Assembly (NCBI GenBank): GCA_005502875.1
Contig: SCMV01000027.1
Coordinates: 1-57,873 of the forward strand
Length of the DNA stretch: 57,873 nt
Direction: 5' to 3'
Source: Comamonadaceae bacterium 2PF
Lineage (GTDB): Bacteria > Pseudomonadota > Gammaproteobacteria > Burkholderiales > Burkholderiaceae_C
Part shown: piece after piece, positions 44,927 through 54,535 of the stretch
How positions within the stretch are numbered: position 1 is the first letter of the stretch
How the letters are laid out: every line of letters starts with the position of its first letter
The notes under the pieces: generated by a model
Database searches by the model: none
Seen by the model: only the letters and a program-made list of their open reading frames with translations
Told to the model about the DNA's origin: nothing
Program-made: the position numbers and the translations under genes

Positions 44927-46053
44927 TCGTGGTAGTCGTAGGCCTGGAAACCAGCCGACTTGACCAGGTTGTCGCGCTTGGCCGAGGTGTAGTCGCTTTC
45001 GACCATTTCCTTGACCAGCTCGGGCAGGGAGATCTTGGGCGTCCAGCCCAGCTTCACGCGGGCCTTGGTCGGGTCGCCCAGCAGGGTCTCGACTTCGGTG
45101 GGGCGGTAGTAGCGGGGGTCAACCCGCACGATGACGTCGCCGACCTTGCACTTGGCCAGCAGCTCGCCATTGACGGGCTCGACCTTGGTCACGCGACCGA
45201 CTTCCTGCTCGGCTTCGCCTTCGAAGGTCACGGTGATGCCCAGCTCCTTGGCGGCGAACTCGACGAACTGGCGCACGCTGAACTGCACGCCGGTGGCGAT
45301 GACGAAGTCTTCGGCCTTGTCTTGCTGCAGCATCAGCCACTGCATCTCGACGTAGTCCTTGGCGTGGCCCCAGTCACGCAGGGCGCTCATGTTGCCCAGG
45401 TGCAGGCAGTCCTGCAGGCCCAGGGCGATGCGGGCGATGGCGCGGGTGATCTTGCGGGTCACGAAGGTCTCGCCACGCAGCGGGCTTTCGTGGTTGAACA
45501 GCACGCCGTTGCAGGCATACATGCCATAGGCCTCGCGGTAGTTCACCGTGATCCAGTAGGCGTACATCTTGGCCACGGCGTAGGGGCTGCGCGGGTAGAA
45601 GGGCGTGGTTTCCTTCTGGGGGATCTCTTGCACCAGGCCGTACAGCTCGGATGTGGAGGCTTGGTAGAAGCGGGTCTTCTTTTCCAGGCCCAGGATGCGG
45701 ATGGCTTCGAGCAGGCGCAGGGCACCGATGCCGTCGCAGTTGGCGGTGTACTCGGGCTCTTCGAACGAGACGGCCACGTGCGATTGGGCCGCCAGGTTGT
45801 AGATCTCATCGGGTTGCACCTTCTGGACGATGCGCACCAGGGAGGTGGAGTCGGTCAGGTCGCCGTAGTGCAGCACGAAGTTGCGGTTGTCGACGTGCGG
45901 GTCCTGGTAGAGGTGGTCGATGCGGTCGGTGTTGAACAGCGAGGAACGGCGCTTGATGCCGTGCACCTCGTAGCCCTTCTTGAGCAGGAACTCGGCAAGG
46001 TAGGCGCCGTCCTGGCCGGTCACCCCTGTGATCAATGCGACTTTTTTACTCAT
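44923..46053 (-). CDS. gmd: GDP-mannose 4,6-dehydratase
   Basis: A 376-residue enzyme converting GDP-mannose to GDP-4-keto-6-deoxymannose. It has the diagnostic start '[17 protein letters not shown]' and '[16 protein letters not shown]', '[14 protein letters not shown]' with the Thr-Ser-Glu catalytic group, and '[16 protein letters not shown]' (YxxxK). Its stop overlaps the fcl start. Its product could also feed other GDP-6-deoxy sugars. Confidence 0.97.
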   Translation of the reverse strand: MSKKVALITGVTGQDGAYLAEFLLKKGYEVHGIKRRSSLFNTDRIDHLYQDPHVDNRNFVLHYGDLTDSTSLVRIVQKVQPDEIYNLAAQSHVAVSFEEPEYTANCDGIGALRLLEAIRILGLEKKTRFYQASTSELYGLVQEIPQKETTPFYPRSPYAVAKMYAYWITVNYREAYGMYACNGVLFNHESPLRGETFVTRKITRAIARIALGLQDCLHLGNMSALRDWGHAKDYVEMQWLMLQQDKAEDFVIATGVQFSVRQFVEFAAKELGITVTFEGEAEQEVGRVTKVEPVNGELLAKCKVGDVIVRVDPRYYRPTEVETLLGDPTKARVKLGWTPKISLPELVKEMVESDYTSAKRDNLVKSAGFQAYDYHE

Positions 46054-46077
46054 GATGCTGCTGCTGGAAGGAATGGA

Positions 46078-46956
46078 TCAAAACTCGTTGACGGCAACGC
46101 CAACGATGCTCACGGAAGATTTTTTGACCGACGTGATGAGCTTTTTCATGTCGTCGGTGCGGCTGGTGTCGCGACGGGCCACCACCACGGCGGCACCGCA
46201 CGCGGCGGCGATCACGCGAGCGTCGGAGCCGGCCGAGGCGGCAGGGGTGTCAACGATCACGTAGTCGAATTTGTTGAGAAGCTCTTTCATGAAGAGCCCG
46301 AAAGCCGGGCGTTGGACCAGCTCGAGCGGGTTCGGCGGGGTCACGCCCACAGGCAGCAGGAACAGGCTGGGCAGGTCGGGCACCGGGCGGATGACGTTGC
46401 TGGCCGATCGGCCTGAGAGGATGCCGCTGAGGCCAACCTTGCTTTTGATGTTGAAAAGCTCATGCAGGCGAGGCGAGCGCATGTCGGCGTCGACCAGCAG
46501 CGTGCGTCCACCCAGCTGGCTGAATGCCACCGCCAGGTTGGCCGCGAGGTAGGACTTGCCGTCACCCGTGGCCGCGCTGATGATGGCCGCCGCCTTCTTC
46601 TTGCCCTCTGCTGCGAACACGCTCGAGATGAGCTGGCTGCGCAGGTCGCGGAAAGCTTCGGCGGATTCGCTGAATGGGTGGGACGCGGCCACCAGTTCTT
46701 CGCTGATCTTCTGTTCAGCCGTGGATGGTGAATACGGATAATGAAACTGTTGCGACAGGGCCCACAGCACGTCTTCGCGCTTGACGAGGCCCAGTGCCAC
46801 CGCGGCTTCGCCGAACTTGACACCATGTTCGCGCTGGTAGACCAGGACTTCCTCAACCTGCTCGGGGCTCAGGTTGTTGGCATCACGGATGATGTCGCCA
46901 ATGGACTTCTCGGCAGGGCGTTGCGTGGTGCTGCCCGGATTGGGGGTCGGAATCAT
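46078..46956 (-). CDS. epsG: EpsG-type chain-length tyrosine kinase / P-loop ATPase
   Basis: A 292-residue partner of EpsF, the cytoplasmic bacterial tyrosine kinase of the length-control complex. The C-terminal ATPase has Walker A 'SAATGDGKSY' (128-137), A' 'LLVDADMRSP' and B 'YVIVDTPA'. The N-terminal part (about 19-75: 'IGDIIRDANNLSPEQVEEVL', 'FGEAAVALGLVKREDVLWAL') resembles the MshEN/T2SSE-N domain, which binds c-di-GMP in other proteins. Unlike Wzc, there is no Tyr-rich C-terminal tail: the protein ends 'VGVAVNEF'. ATG 46956 is chosen; longer frame is open to 47040. It follows epsF by 14 bp. Confidence 0.9.
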   Translation of the reverse strand: MIPTPNPGSTTQRPAEKSIGDIIRDANNLSPEQVEEVLVYQREHGVKFGEAAVALGLVKREDVLWALSQQFHYPYSPSTAEQKISEELVAASHPFSESAEAFRDLRSQLISSVFAAEGKKKAAAIISAATGDGKSYLAANLAVAFSQLGGRTLLVDADMRSPRLHELFNIKSKVGLSGILSGRSASNVIRPVPDLPSLFLLPVGVTPPNPLELVQRPAFGLFMKELLNKFDYVIVDTPAASAGSDARVIAAACGAAVVVARRDTSRTDDMKKLITSVKKSSVSIVGVAVNEF

Positions 46957-46970
46957 GTCGTGAACGGCCT

Positions 46971-48398
46971 TTAGCTGCGGGGGGCGGTCAGTTCGGGCAG
47001 GGTGCGCGATTCGGTGTCGGTGACGGTTTTCTTGCGCCACGGCAGGGCCCGGGGTTCAGGCTTGTTGCGCGTGGGGATCGAGCCCAGCACAGGCAGTTCC
47101 AGCAGTTCCGTGACGTCGAAATCGGTGCGCAGGCGGCGATCGCGGATTTCCAGCAACAGGCCCACGATCACGGACAGCATGCCACCCGCCAGCACGGCCA
47201 GGACCATGTTGATCATGATGCGAGGCGAGGAGGGCTCGGACGGCGGCATGGCCTGCTTGATGACGGAGACGTTCGTCTGGTTGCTCTGGCCTTCGATGGC
47301 CACCTGGCTCAGGCGCGCGTTGATGGTCTCGTAAGCGCGCTGGGCACTTTCGACATCGCGCAGCAGCACCGATGCCTCGTCGCGTTGCTCTTTTAGCTTG
47401 AGGATCTTTTCGCGCTGCTGTTCCAGGGCCTCGCGGATCTGGGCTTCGCGCTGTTGGCTCACGGCGCTGTTGATGGCCACGCTGGTGTTCACGCGGCTGG
47501 CTTCGGCGGCGATGCGGTCGCGCAGTTCGTTGATGCTCGCCTGCGCTTCGATGACCTGGGGGTGGGCCGACCCAAGGCGAGAGTTCAGCTCCTTCAAGCG
47601 CGCCTCCTGCCGGGACATCTCGGCTTTGAGCGTCGAGACCACGGGGTTGTTGAGCACTTCCTGGCTGCTGCTGCTGACCTTGGATTTGCGGCTGCTGGCT
47701 TCGGCGCTCATGGTTTGCACGGCAACCAGTTGTGAGGACAGCTCATTGAGTCGGGCGTTTTCAACGTCCAGGCGCTCGTCGGTGGCGATGAGCCCTTTTT
47801 CTTTCTGGTAAGCAGACAAACGAGTTTGCGCGGCCTCCAGGCGCTCACGGGCCAGCTTGGCCTGAGCTTCGAACAGCGCGCCAAACTGGCGAGCCGGCTC
47901 GATGCGCAACTCCAGTGTGGTGTTGATGTAGCTCTGCACAAAAGCGTTCGCGATGGCTGCCGCGAAGTTGGGGTCAACGGCTTCGTAGGAGAACGAAATG
48001 ACGCTGGATTCTCGCGAGGGACGCACTTCCAGGCCGGCTTGAAGCAGGCCTGCAATCCACGCTTCGAAAGAGCCGACGCCTTCTGTCTTCTCTTGCCACT
48101 GCTCGCGCATTTGCGGACTCTCGGTGAGTCGTAGCGCGCGCACCGCGCCTCGTGCAACCCGCTCACTCTGGATCAGGTCCATCTGGGTGGCCATGTAGCC
48201 GGGGGTCATCATGCCTGGCAGCACCATGCCGGCGATCGGGTCGGGCGACTTGACGTCAACCAGCACCGAGGCCGAAGCCGTGTACTTCTTTGGCAGCAGC
48301 AGGACGCCTGCCAGGACGGTGAGGACCACCGCCAGGAAGACGGCCAGCATGATGCGCCAGCGGGCTTTGAAGATGATCAGGAGCTGACTAGGTGACAT
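46971..48398 (-). CDS. epsF: EpsF chain-length determinant (Wzz/PCP family)
   Basis: A 475-residue polysaccharide co-polymerase. An N-terminal membrane helix ('IMLAVFLAVVLTVLAGVLLL') leads into the Wzz domain, a long periplasmic coiled coil (about 170-345) of Glu/Gln/Arg-rich helices, and a second membrane helix ('MINMVLAVLAGGMLSVIVGL') preceded by a Pro-rich 'MPPSEPSSPR' that marks the Wzz C-terminal motif. A short cytoplasmic tail follows. It controls chain length with EpsG encoded next. Located 27 bp downstream of exosortase B. Confidence 0.92.
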   Translation of the reverse strand: MSPSQLLIIFKARWRIMLAVFLAVVLTVLAGVLLLPKKYTASASVLVDVKSPDPIAGMVLPGMMTPGYMATQMDLIQSERVARGAVRALRLTESPQMREQWQEKTEGVGSFEAWIAGLLQAGLEVRPSRESSVISFSYEAVDPNFAAAIANAFVQSYINTTLELRIEPARQFGALFEAQAKLARERLEAAQTRLSAYQKEKGLIATDERLDVENARLNELSSQLVAVQTMSAEASSRKSKVSSSSQEVLNNPVVSTLKAEMSRQEARLKELNSRLGSAHPQVIEAQASINELRDRIAAEASRVNTSVAINSAVSQQREAQIREALEQQREKILKLKEQRDEASVLLRDVESAQRAYETINARLSQVAIEGQSNQTNVSVIKQAMPPSEPSSPRIMINMVLAVLAGGMLSVIVGLLLEIRDRRLRTDFDVTELLELPVLGSIPTRNKPEPRALPWRKKTVTDTESRTLPELTAPRS

Positions 48399-48425
48399 GT
48401 TCTGTCAATCGTTGGGTGTACAACC

Positions 48426-49352
48426 TCACGCCTTTTGGGCGGTGAGCTGGGCTTCTTCTTCCTTGTTGCCAGGGATGAAGCGACCGATCAAGGTGTCCGT
48501 GGCCACGGTCAACATCGTCGCGATCATGAAAAGCATGATCCCGGCGAACCCGTGGACAAAACCCTGACCGGCCTCGTCGCCGAAATAGTAAGTGACCAGC
48601 ACCAGGGTGATGACGCGGATGACGTTGGAGGCAAAGGAAATCGGCAGGATCAGCAGCGCAATCAAGATGTTTCGCTTCGGGTTGGTGTAGCCCATCATGC
48701 TCATGTAGAACACGCCGATGGCTTCCAGGGCGAAGATCGAGTTCAGGCCGGCGCAGGCGTCGGCGACCAGGAGCTGGTACTGCCCGATGCTGAGGGTCAC
48801 GCCCGTGCGCCCCATGGGGTAGCCGGCGGCGTGGAGGGCAGCCTCGGCCACCACCGAAACGCCCATTTTCAGGGGGGCGGTGACCACCATGACCAGGATC
48901 TGGGGCAGGGGGATCAGGAAGATAAGGAAGAAAATGGGAAAGGCCATGATCTTGACCCCGCGCCAGCCCTTGAGGCTGAGCAGGATGGCGATCACCAGGG
49001 GAATCTGGGAGGAGGCCTCGAATTCCGGGAAGTCTTGAGAGCGGCCGATGACGTAGAAAAACACCGCCACGAGCATGAACAGGCTGGCCGGCACGAATTT
49101 GTTCTGATCGGGGGCTGCCATGAGCTCTGGCCAGCGCTTCCAGACCAGCCAGATGGTCAGTGCCAGCATGACGGGGCCGTGCCCCTGGCCTTCCTGTGAC
49201 CAGACCTGGGCGTCCAGTTTCATGTACGTCGGCACGTACATCGCCAGCAGGCCGATGGCCAGTGCGATCAGCTCCATGAGCGAGATGGCGTTGCCCGCAG
49301 GCGCGCTGGCGGGCTGCGCGGGGGCTTGGAGCGAAGACGAAGACGTACTCAT
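48426..49352 (-). CDS. xrtB: Exosortase B
   Basis: A 308-residue polytopic membrane protease/transpeptidase-like protein. The catalytic triad typical of exosortases is intact: Cys200 in 'VADACAGLNS', Arg246 in 'ASNVIRVITL' and His267 in 'FVHGFAG'. Exosortases cut PEP-CTERM tails of exported proteins; the XrtB subgroup is tied to EPS clusters with EpsF/EpsG/EpsI and often has no evident substrate. Start ATG 49352 lacks a clear ribosome site; the frame stays open to 49736 but that stretch is Arg/Pro-rich and non-coding-like. It heads the main EPS operon. Confidence 0.92.
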   Translation of the reverse strand: MSTSSSSLQAPAQPASAPAGNAISLMELIALAIGLLAMYVPTYMKLDAQVWSQEGQGHGPVMLALTIWLVWKRWPELMAAPDQNKFVPASLFMLVAVFFYVIGRSQDFPEFEASSQIPLVIAILLSLKGWRGVKIMAFPIFFLIFLIPLPQILVMVVTAPLKMGVSVVAEAALHAAGYPMGRTGVTLSIGQYQLLVADACAGLNSIFALEAIGVFYMSMMGYTNPKRNILIALLILPISFASNVIRVITLVLVTYYFGDEAGQGFVHGFAGIMLFMIATMLTVATDTLIGRFIPGNKEEEAQLTAQKA

Positions 49353-49704
49353 GGGTGCACGGGTCGATCGACAGGAGGCTCGCCTGCTCACCCTGTTCAG
49401 CCAGGCCGGCATGGGGCCGGGCTGAGGCTGTTGGGCGGGGCAGTCAAGCGGTGGTTGGTTGGGGTGGCGCGGGTTGCGAGAGGTGGGTAGACTGCGTTTC
49501 CTCCCGCAAGTTCCTTGGCGCACCCCCCTGACTGAGCGTTCCCCGCCCCGTTTCATGGCGGGCCAAGTGTAAAGGGACTGCGTGACAGCTTGACATGGGA
49601 AGCACCCCTGGGTACCGCTCAAGTGAGGTGGGTGCCGAGGCAGGGGGCGCTGTCGTGCCCGTCTGGCTCGGCCGCGACGGAGCGTGGTGGCATACTCCGC
49701 GCCC
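49353..49704. other. Divergent control region between xrtB and rfbB
   Basis: A 352-bp non-coding region from which the large EPS operon (minus) and rfbBDAC (plus) diverge. It must hold both promoters. No clear sigma-54 site (GG-N10-GC with flanking consensus) could be found. A plus-strand TTGACA at 49590 is the only strong hexamer. Confidence 0.6.
49590..49618 (+). promoter_or_regulatory. Candidate rfb promoter
   Basis: A perfect -35 TTGACA (49590-49595) is followed after 17 bp by TACCGC (49613-49618), a poor -10. The spacing and the position 90 bp upstream of rfbB fit a sigma-70 promoter, but the weak -10 makes it tentative. Confidence 0.35.
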
Positions 49705-50778
49705 ATGATCCTGATCACTGGCGGCGCCGGCTTCATCGGCGGAAATTTCGTCCATCACTGGCTGGCGCGCCACGGCGAACAGGCCGAGCCGGTGGTGGTG
49801 TTCGACAAGTTGACCTACGCCGGTAACCCCCACACCATCGCCAGCCCGTTGAAGTCCGGGCAGGCAACGCTGGTGCAGGCCGACATCGCCGACCGCGATG
49901 CCGTGCGCGCCGCCTTGGCTCAATACAGGCCGCGAGCCATCCTGCACTTTGCGGCCGAGAGCCACGTCGATCGCTCCATCCACGGCCCGGGCGAGTTCAT
50001 CCACACCAACATGGTGGGCACCTTTTGCCTGCTCGAGGAGGTGCGTGCCCACTGGGGCGCCATGAACGAGGCGGACAAGGCGGCCTTTCGTTTCCTGCAT
50101 GTCAGCACCGACGAGGTGTATGGATCGCTGGGCGACAGTGACCCAGCGTTCTCCGAGACCACGCCCTACGCACCCAACAGCCCTTATTCGGCCAGCAAGG
50201 CGGGCAGCGACCACCTGGTGCGCGCCTACCACCACACCTACGGCCTGCCCACGCTGACGACCAATTGCAGCAACAACTACGGGCCGTATCACTTCCCGGA
50301 AAAGCTCATCCCTCTGATGATCCTCAATGCGCTGGAGGGCAAGCCCCTGCCGGTGTACGGCGACGGCCTGAACATCCGCGACTGGCTCTATGTGCGTGAC
50401 CACTGCGAGGCCATCTGCCAGGTGCTGGAAAAGGGCACGCTGGGCGAGACCTACAACGTCGGCGGCATCAATGAGATCCGCAACATCGACGTGGTGCACA
50501 CCGTCTGCCGCATCCTCGATGAGCTGCGCCCGCGCTCCGATGGCTCGAAATACGAGAGCCTGATCACCTATGTGAAAGACCGTCCGGGGCATGACCGCCG
50601 CTACGCGATCGACCCGACCAAGATCCAGCGCGACATTGGCTGGCAGCCTGCCGAGACGTTTGCCTCGGGCATCCGCAAGACGGTGCAGTGGTTCCTGGAC
50701 AACGGCGAATGGATCGACACCGTGCGCTCGGGCGCCTACCGCGACTGGATCGCGCAGAACTACGCGGAGCGCGCATGA
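49705..50778 (+). CDS. rfbB: dTDP-glucose 4,6-dehydratase
   Basis: A 357-residue extended SDR, second step of dTDP-L-rhamnose synthesis. '[18 protein letters not shown]' is the NAD loop, '[20 protein letters not shown]' and '[13 protein letters not shown]' (Thr-Asp-Glu catalytic) are diagnostic, and '[15 protein letters not shown]' carries YxxxK. ATG 49705 opens directly at the Rossmann strand. Its stop overlaps the rfbD start (ATGA). First gene of the rfbBDAC operon. Confidence 0.97.
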   Translation: MILITGGAGFIGGNFVHHWLARHGEQAEPVVVFDKLTYAGNPHTIASPLKSGQATLVQADIADRDAVRAALAQYRPRAILHFAAESHVDRSIHGPGEFIHTNMVGTFCLLEEVRAHWGAMNEADKAAFRFLHVSTDEVYGSLGDSDPAFSETTPYAPNSPYSASKAGSDHLVRAYHHTYGLPTLTTNCSNNYGPYHFPEKLIPLMILNALEGKPLPVYGDGLNIRDWLYVRDHCEAICQVLEKGTLGETYNVGGINEIRNIDVVHTVCRILDELRPRSDGSKYESLITYVKDRPGHDRRYAIDPTKIQRDIGWQPAETFASGIRKTVQWFLDNGEWIDTVRSGAYRDWIAQNYAERA

Positions 50779-51695
50779 AGATCCTGCTGCTCGGCTGTGG
50801 CGGCCAGGTGGGGTGGGAGCTGCGGCGCTCGCTGGCCCCGTTGGGCGAGGTGGTGGCGCTTGACTTCAACACGCCGGGCCCTGCCGAGGCGCCTGAGCTC
50901 AAGGCCGATTTCACCGATCCAGCCCAGGTGGCCGCGATCGTGCGCTGCGTGCGTCCTGACGTGATCGTCAACTCGGCGGCCCACACCGCGGTGGACAAGG
51001 CCGAGGGCGAGCCCGATGTGGCCCGCCTGATCAATGCGACGACGCCAGGCCTGGTGGCCCAAGCAGCGGCCGAAATGGGCGCGCTGCTGGTGCACTACAG
51101 CACCGACTACGTCTTCGATGGCTCGGGCAGCAAGCCCCGCGACGAAGCCGCGCCCACCGCGCCGCTGAACGTGTATGGCCAGACCAAGCTTGAAGGCGAG
51201 CAGTTGGTGCAAGCCAGCGGCTGCCGACACCTGATTTTCCGCACCAGCTGGGTGTATGCGGCGCGCGGTGGCAACTTTGCCAAGACCATGCTCAAGCTCG
51301 CTGCCGAGCGCGATGCCCTGAAGGTGATCGCCGACCAGCAGGGTGCGCCCACCGGAGCCGATCTGCTGGCCGATGTCACGGCGCACGCCATCCGCAGCGT
51401 GAGCCAGCCGGGAGGCGATGCGCGCCTGGGTCTGTACCACCTGGTGGCCTCGGGCGAGACCACCTGGCATGCCTACGCCAGCCACGTCATCGAGTGGGCG
51501 CGTGCCCAGGGCCTGCCGGTCAAGGTCGCTGCCGATGCGATCGAAGCGGTGCCCACCACGGCCTACCCCACACCGGCGAAACGCCCCCACAACTCGCGCC
51601 TGGACACCCGCCGCCTGCAAGCGGCTTTCGGGCTGAGCCTGCCGCACTGGCAGCAGGGGGTCGACCGCATGCTCACCGAGATTTCAGGGAAGTGA
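50775..51695 (+). CDS. rfbD: dTDP-4-dehydrorhamnose reductase
   Basis: A 306-residue SDR that reduces dTDP-4-keto-L-rhamnose to dTDP-L-rhamnose. '[18 protein letters not shown]' is the cofactor loop, '[19 protein letters not shown]' and '[13 protein letters not shown]' are hallmark RmlD segments, and '[12 protein letters not shown]' includes the YxxxK. It overlaps rfbB by 4 nt and lies 8 bp before rfbA. Confidence 0.96.
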   Translation: MKILLLGCGGQVGWELRRSLAPLGEVVALDFNTPGPAEAPELKADFTDPAQVAAIVRCVRPDVIVNSAAHTAVDKAEGEPDVARLINATTPGLVAQAAAEMGALLVHYSTDYVFDGSGSKPRDEAAPTAPLNVYGQTKLEGEQLVQASGCRHLIFRTSWVYAARGGNFAKTMLKLAAERDALKVIADQQGAPTGADLLADVTAHAIRSVSQPGGDARLGLYHLVASGETTWHAYASHVIEWARAQGLPVKVAADAIEAVPTTAYPTPAKRPHNSRLDTRRLQAAFGLSLPHWQQGVDRMLTEISGK

Positions 51696-51703
51696 TCTCC
51701 ACC

Positions 51704-52585
51704 ATGAAGCGCAAAGGCATCATCCTGGCTGGGGGCTCTGGCACCCGGCTGCACCCGGCCACGCTGGCCATCAGCAAGCAGCTGCTGCCGGTGTACGACA
51801 AGCCGATGGTCTATTACCCGCTGAGCACGCTGATGCTGGCCGGCATCCGCGACATCCTGCTGATCAGCACCCCGCAGGACACGCCGCGCTTCCAGGCGCT
51901 GCTGGGCGACGGCAGCCAGTGGGGCGTGAACATCAGCTACTGCGTGCAACCCAGCCCGGACGGGCTGGCACAGGCCTTCGTGCTGGGCCGCGACTTCGTG
52001 GGCAACGACCCGAGCGCGCTGGTGCTTGGCGACAACATTTACTACGGCCACAACCTGCAGGGCTTGCTGCACAACGCCGCCAACCGCGATGTGGGCGCCA
52101 GCGTGTTCGCCTACCACGTGCAGGATCCGGAGCGCTATGGCGTGGTGGCCTTCGACGCCGACAAGCGCGCCCTGTCGATCGAAGAAAAGCCAGCTGCACC
52201 CAAGAGCAACTACGCGGTCACGGGCCTGTACTTCTACGACAACCAGGTCTGCGACATCGCCGCGTCGATCAAGCCGAGCGCCCGGGGCGAGTACGAGATC
52301 ACCGACGTGAACGCGATCTACCTGCAGCAGGGCCAGCTCAGCGTCGAGATCATGGGCCGGGGCTATGCCTGGCTCGACACCGGCACCCACGACAGCCTGC
52401 TCGAAGCCAGCCAGTTCATCGCCACGCTGGAAAAGCGCCAGGGCCTGAAGGTGGCCTGCATCGAAGAGATCGCCTACCGCTCAGGCTGGATCAATGCCGA
52501 GCAGGTCGAAAAACTCGCCCAACCCATGCTCAAGAACGGCTATGGCCAGTACCTGCGCAAGGTGCTGCAAGACCAGGTCTGGTGA
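51704..52585 (+). CDS. rfbA: Glucose-1-phosphate thymidylyltransferase
   Basis: A 293-residue nucleotidyltransferase catalysing the first step, glucose-1-phosphate plus dTTP to dTDP-glucose. '[20 protein letters not shown]' with '[17 protein letters not shown]' is the strict RmlA signature; '[15 protein letters not shown]'-like metal site ('[10 protein letters not shown]') and '[20 protein letters not shown]' also fit. Normal full length. ATG 51704 chosen directly before the signature. Confidence 0.97.
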   Translation: MKRKGIILAGGSGTRLHPATLAISKQLLPVYDKPMVYYPLSTLMLAGIRDILLISTPQDTPRFQALLGDGSQWGVNISYCVQPSPDGLAQAFVLGRDFVGNDPSALVLGDNIYYGHNLQGLLHNAANRDVGASVFAYHVQDPERYGVVAFDADKRALSIEEKPAAPKSNYAVTGLYFYDNQVCDIAASIKPSARGEYEITDVNAIYLQQGQLSVEIMGRGYAWLDTGTHDSLLEASQFIATLEKRQGLKVACIEEIAYRSGWINAEQVEKLAQPMLKNGYGQYLRKVLQDQVW

Positions 52586-52589
52586 CCCC

Positions 52590-53171
52590 ATGAAATTCAT
52601 CCCCACCGCCATCCCCGACGTCGTCGTCATCGAGCCCGCTGTTTTCGGTGACGACCGGGGCTGGTTCATGGAGAGCTTCAACGAAGCCAAGTTCCACCAC
52701 GGCCTGGCCGAGCTCGGCCTGCCCAAACCGCGCGCATTCGTGCAGGACAACCACTCCTGCAGCAAGGCGGGTGTGTTGCGTGGCCTGCATTACCAGCTGC
52801 CGCCGCACCCACAGGGCAAACTGGTGCGCGTGAGCAGGGGCGCAGCCTTTGACGTGGCGGTGGACATCCGCCGGGGCTCGCCGACGTTCGGCAAGTGGGT
52901 GGGGGTCGAGTTGACCGCGGCCAACCACCGTCAACTTTGGATCCCGGAGGGTTTCGCTCACGGCTTCATGTCCTTGGAAGACGACACCCACTTCCTCTAC
53001 AAGACGACGGATGTCTATGCGCGCGATTGCGAACGCAGCATCCGCTGGGACGACGCAGACATCGGCATCCAATGGCCGGTGGTGGCGGGGGCAGCCCCTG
53101 GTTTGGCGCCCAAGGATGCACAAGCTCCCTGGATGCGCGACGCCGACCTGTTCACATTCGGCGCCAGCTGA
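52590..53171 (+). CDS. rfbC: dTDP-4-dehydrorhamnose 3,5-epimerase
   Basis: A 193-residue cupin-fold epimerase. 'FGDDRGWFMESFNE', 'FVQDNHSCSKAGVLRGLHYQ' (catalytic His), 'DVAVDIRRGSPTFGKW' and 'WIPEGFAHGFMSLEDDT' are all diagnostic for RmlC. It starts 4 bp after rfbA and ends the operon; an AGE-family gene converges 17 bp downstream. Confidence 0.97.
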   Translation: MKFIPTAIPDVVVIEPAVFGDDRGWFMESFNEAKFHHGLAELGLPKPRAFVQDNHSCSKAGVLRGLHYQLPPHPQGKLVRVSRGAAFDVAVDIRRGSPTFGKWVGVELTAANHRQLWIPEGFAHGFMSLEDDTHFLYKTTDVYARDCERSIRWDDADIGIQWPVVAGAAPGLAPKDAQAPWMRDADLFTFGAS

Positions 53172-53188
53172 ACTTCATCCCTGCTGGT

Positions 53189-54400
53189 TCAGCGGCCGAG
53201 TTGGCAGGCTGTCTCCAGGGCATAGACGATGTGATAGAGGCTGCTGGCCCGGGTGTCCTGGGCTTGCCAGTCACCCTGTGCGTCCAGTGATTCGTGCCAG
53301 GCGCCGGGCACAGGGTGCGCCAGGTAGCGCAGCAGGGCGAGCGTGGCAGCCGTGGCGCAGGACAAGGCATTCGCTGCCTCAACGTGGTCCGAGGCCCGTT
53401 CGGCCAGCTCTGCGCAGGTGACCCAGGCTTTGATGCGCTCGGTCTGCGGCCAGAGCTTGGCGTGGGCATCACGCCAGCGGCCGTCGGTGCCCAGGGTGTT
53501 GATGGCAACTCCGCGCTGCGGGTCCACGCCGAGTAGCTCGCCCAGGTCGATCATCCGCCTGGCGGCTGTCAGGGCTTCGCTTCGGCGGGGGTGCTCGGGG
53601 CGGGCCATGGCCCATTGCATCAGCAGCCAGCCCCATTCGAATTGATGGCCCGGCTCGGCTTCCGTGCCGCGCTCGCCTGGCAGGGGGCGCCAGTTCAGGT
53701 CGAACCACTCGGTGATCAGGCCGCTGGGGGCATCCAGGAGGTGATCCAGCGCCAGCACCGTCACCTCGTCGGCCAGCTCTGCCCAGGCGTTCGTGTTGCC
53801 CTGGCAGGCGCGGTGCCAGGCCAGCGCCGCTTCGAGCAGGTGCATGTGGGGGTTGGCGCGCAGCGGGGCCTGCGGTGGCTGGCTTTCGTGAAAGCCGGCC
53901 AAGGCATGTTGCCACCCCTGCCGCATGCGCTGCAGGGTGGACAGGGCGATGCCTGGCAGGTGGGCGAAGGCTTGGCGATTGCTTTCGTGCACGGCGGCGA
54001 GCGCGAACAGCGCGAAGGCCTGCTCGTAGAGATCGAAGTGAGCGTTGCGTTCACCTTGGTGGACATCGAACGACGTCGCAAAGGTGCCGTCCGGGTTGCG
54101 CAGCCGGTTCAGCAGGAAGTCCAGGCCGTGCGCCAGCAGGTCTTCTGTGTCACCTTGCCAGCCCAACCGTTTGGCGGTGGCACAGACGTAGAGTTGGCGG
54201 GCCACCACGCGTGTGCGGCGTGGCTCCTCGACCGGGTGCCCCTGGGCATCGAGTTTTTCGAAGAAACCGCCGCGCTGGCGGTCCACACCACGGGTGCTCC
54301 ACAAGGGCAAGGCTTGGGTCAGGAACCAGTCCTGCCAAATGGCTCGCGTTCGCACCCAGTCGGTGTCTCCGGTAAGGGTGGGGGGCGCGTGAACATCCAT
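53189..54400 (-). CDS. AGE-family epimerase/isomerase
   Basis: A 403-residue (alpha/alpha)6-barrel enzyme of the N-acylglucosamine 2-epimerase / mannose isomerase family. Segments typical of the family are 'GGFFEKLDAQGHPVEEPRRT', 'RVVARQLYVCATAKRLGW', 'DLYEQAFALFALAAVHE', 'NPHMHLLEAALAWH' and 'GHQFEWGWLLMQWA' (catalytic His region). It could interconvert hexoses (mannose/fructose/glucose) or N-acylhexosamines, feeding nucleotide-sugar synthesis; the sequence does not say which. The start at 54400 opens the conserved part; upstream frame to 54505 is not convincing. It ends convergently with rfbC. Confidence 0.88.
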   Translation of the reverse strand: MDVHAPPTLTGDTDWVRTRAIWQDWFLTQALPLWSTRGVDRQRGGFFEKLDAQGHPVEEPRRTRVVARQLYVCATAKRLGWQGDTEDLLAHGLDFLLNRLRNPDGTFATSFDVHQGERNAHFDLYEQAFALFALAAVHESNRQAFAHLPGIALSTLQRMRQGWQHALAGFHESQPPQAPLRANPHMHLLEAALAWHRACQGNTNAWAELADEVTVLALDHLLDAPSGLITEWFDLNWRPLPGERGTEAEPGHQFEWGWLLMQWAMARPEHPRRSEALTAARRMIDLGELLGVDPQRGVAINTLGTDGRWRDAHAKLWPQTERIKAWVTCAELAERASDHVEAANALSCATAATLALLRYLAHPVPGAWHESLDAQGDWQAQDTRASSLYHIVYALETACQLGR

Positions 54401-54470
54401 GGGGCATGCCCGGTCAGGTCGATGAGGCGAGAGTCTATCGGTTGCTCGCGCTCCCGGAGGTCGATCGGTG

Positions 54471-54502
54471 CAAACAAAAACGGCCGCTGGGTGGGCGGCC
54501 GG
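54471..54502 (-). terminator. Terminator after the WecG-type gene
   Basis: Read on the minus strand, a GGCCGC...GCGGCC stem is followed by GTTTTTG. It lies about 35-65 bp downstream of the glycosyltransferase stop at 54536. Confidence 0.75.
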
Positions 54503-54535
54503 CAAAAGAGCGGGTGCTGACGGCGCAGGCGGAGG

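Noticed and set aside
49353..49704. Sigma-54 promoter for the EPS operon
   Set aside because: TTGGC-like stretches occur, but none has the GG/GC pair at the required 10-bp spacing with flanking consensus.
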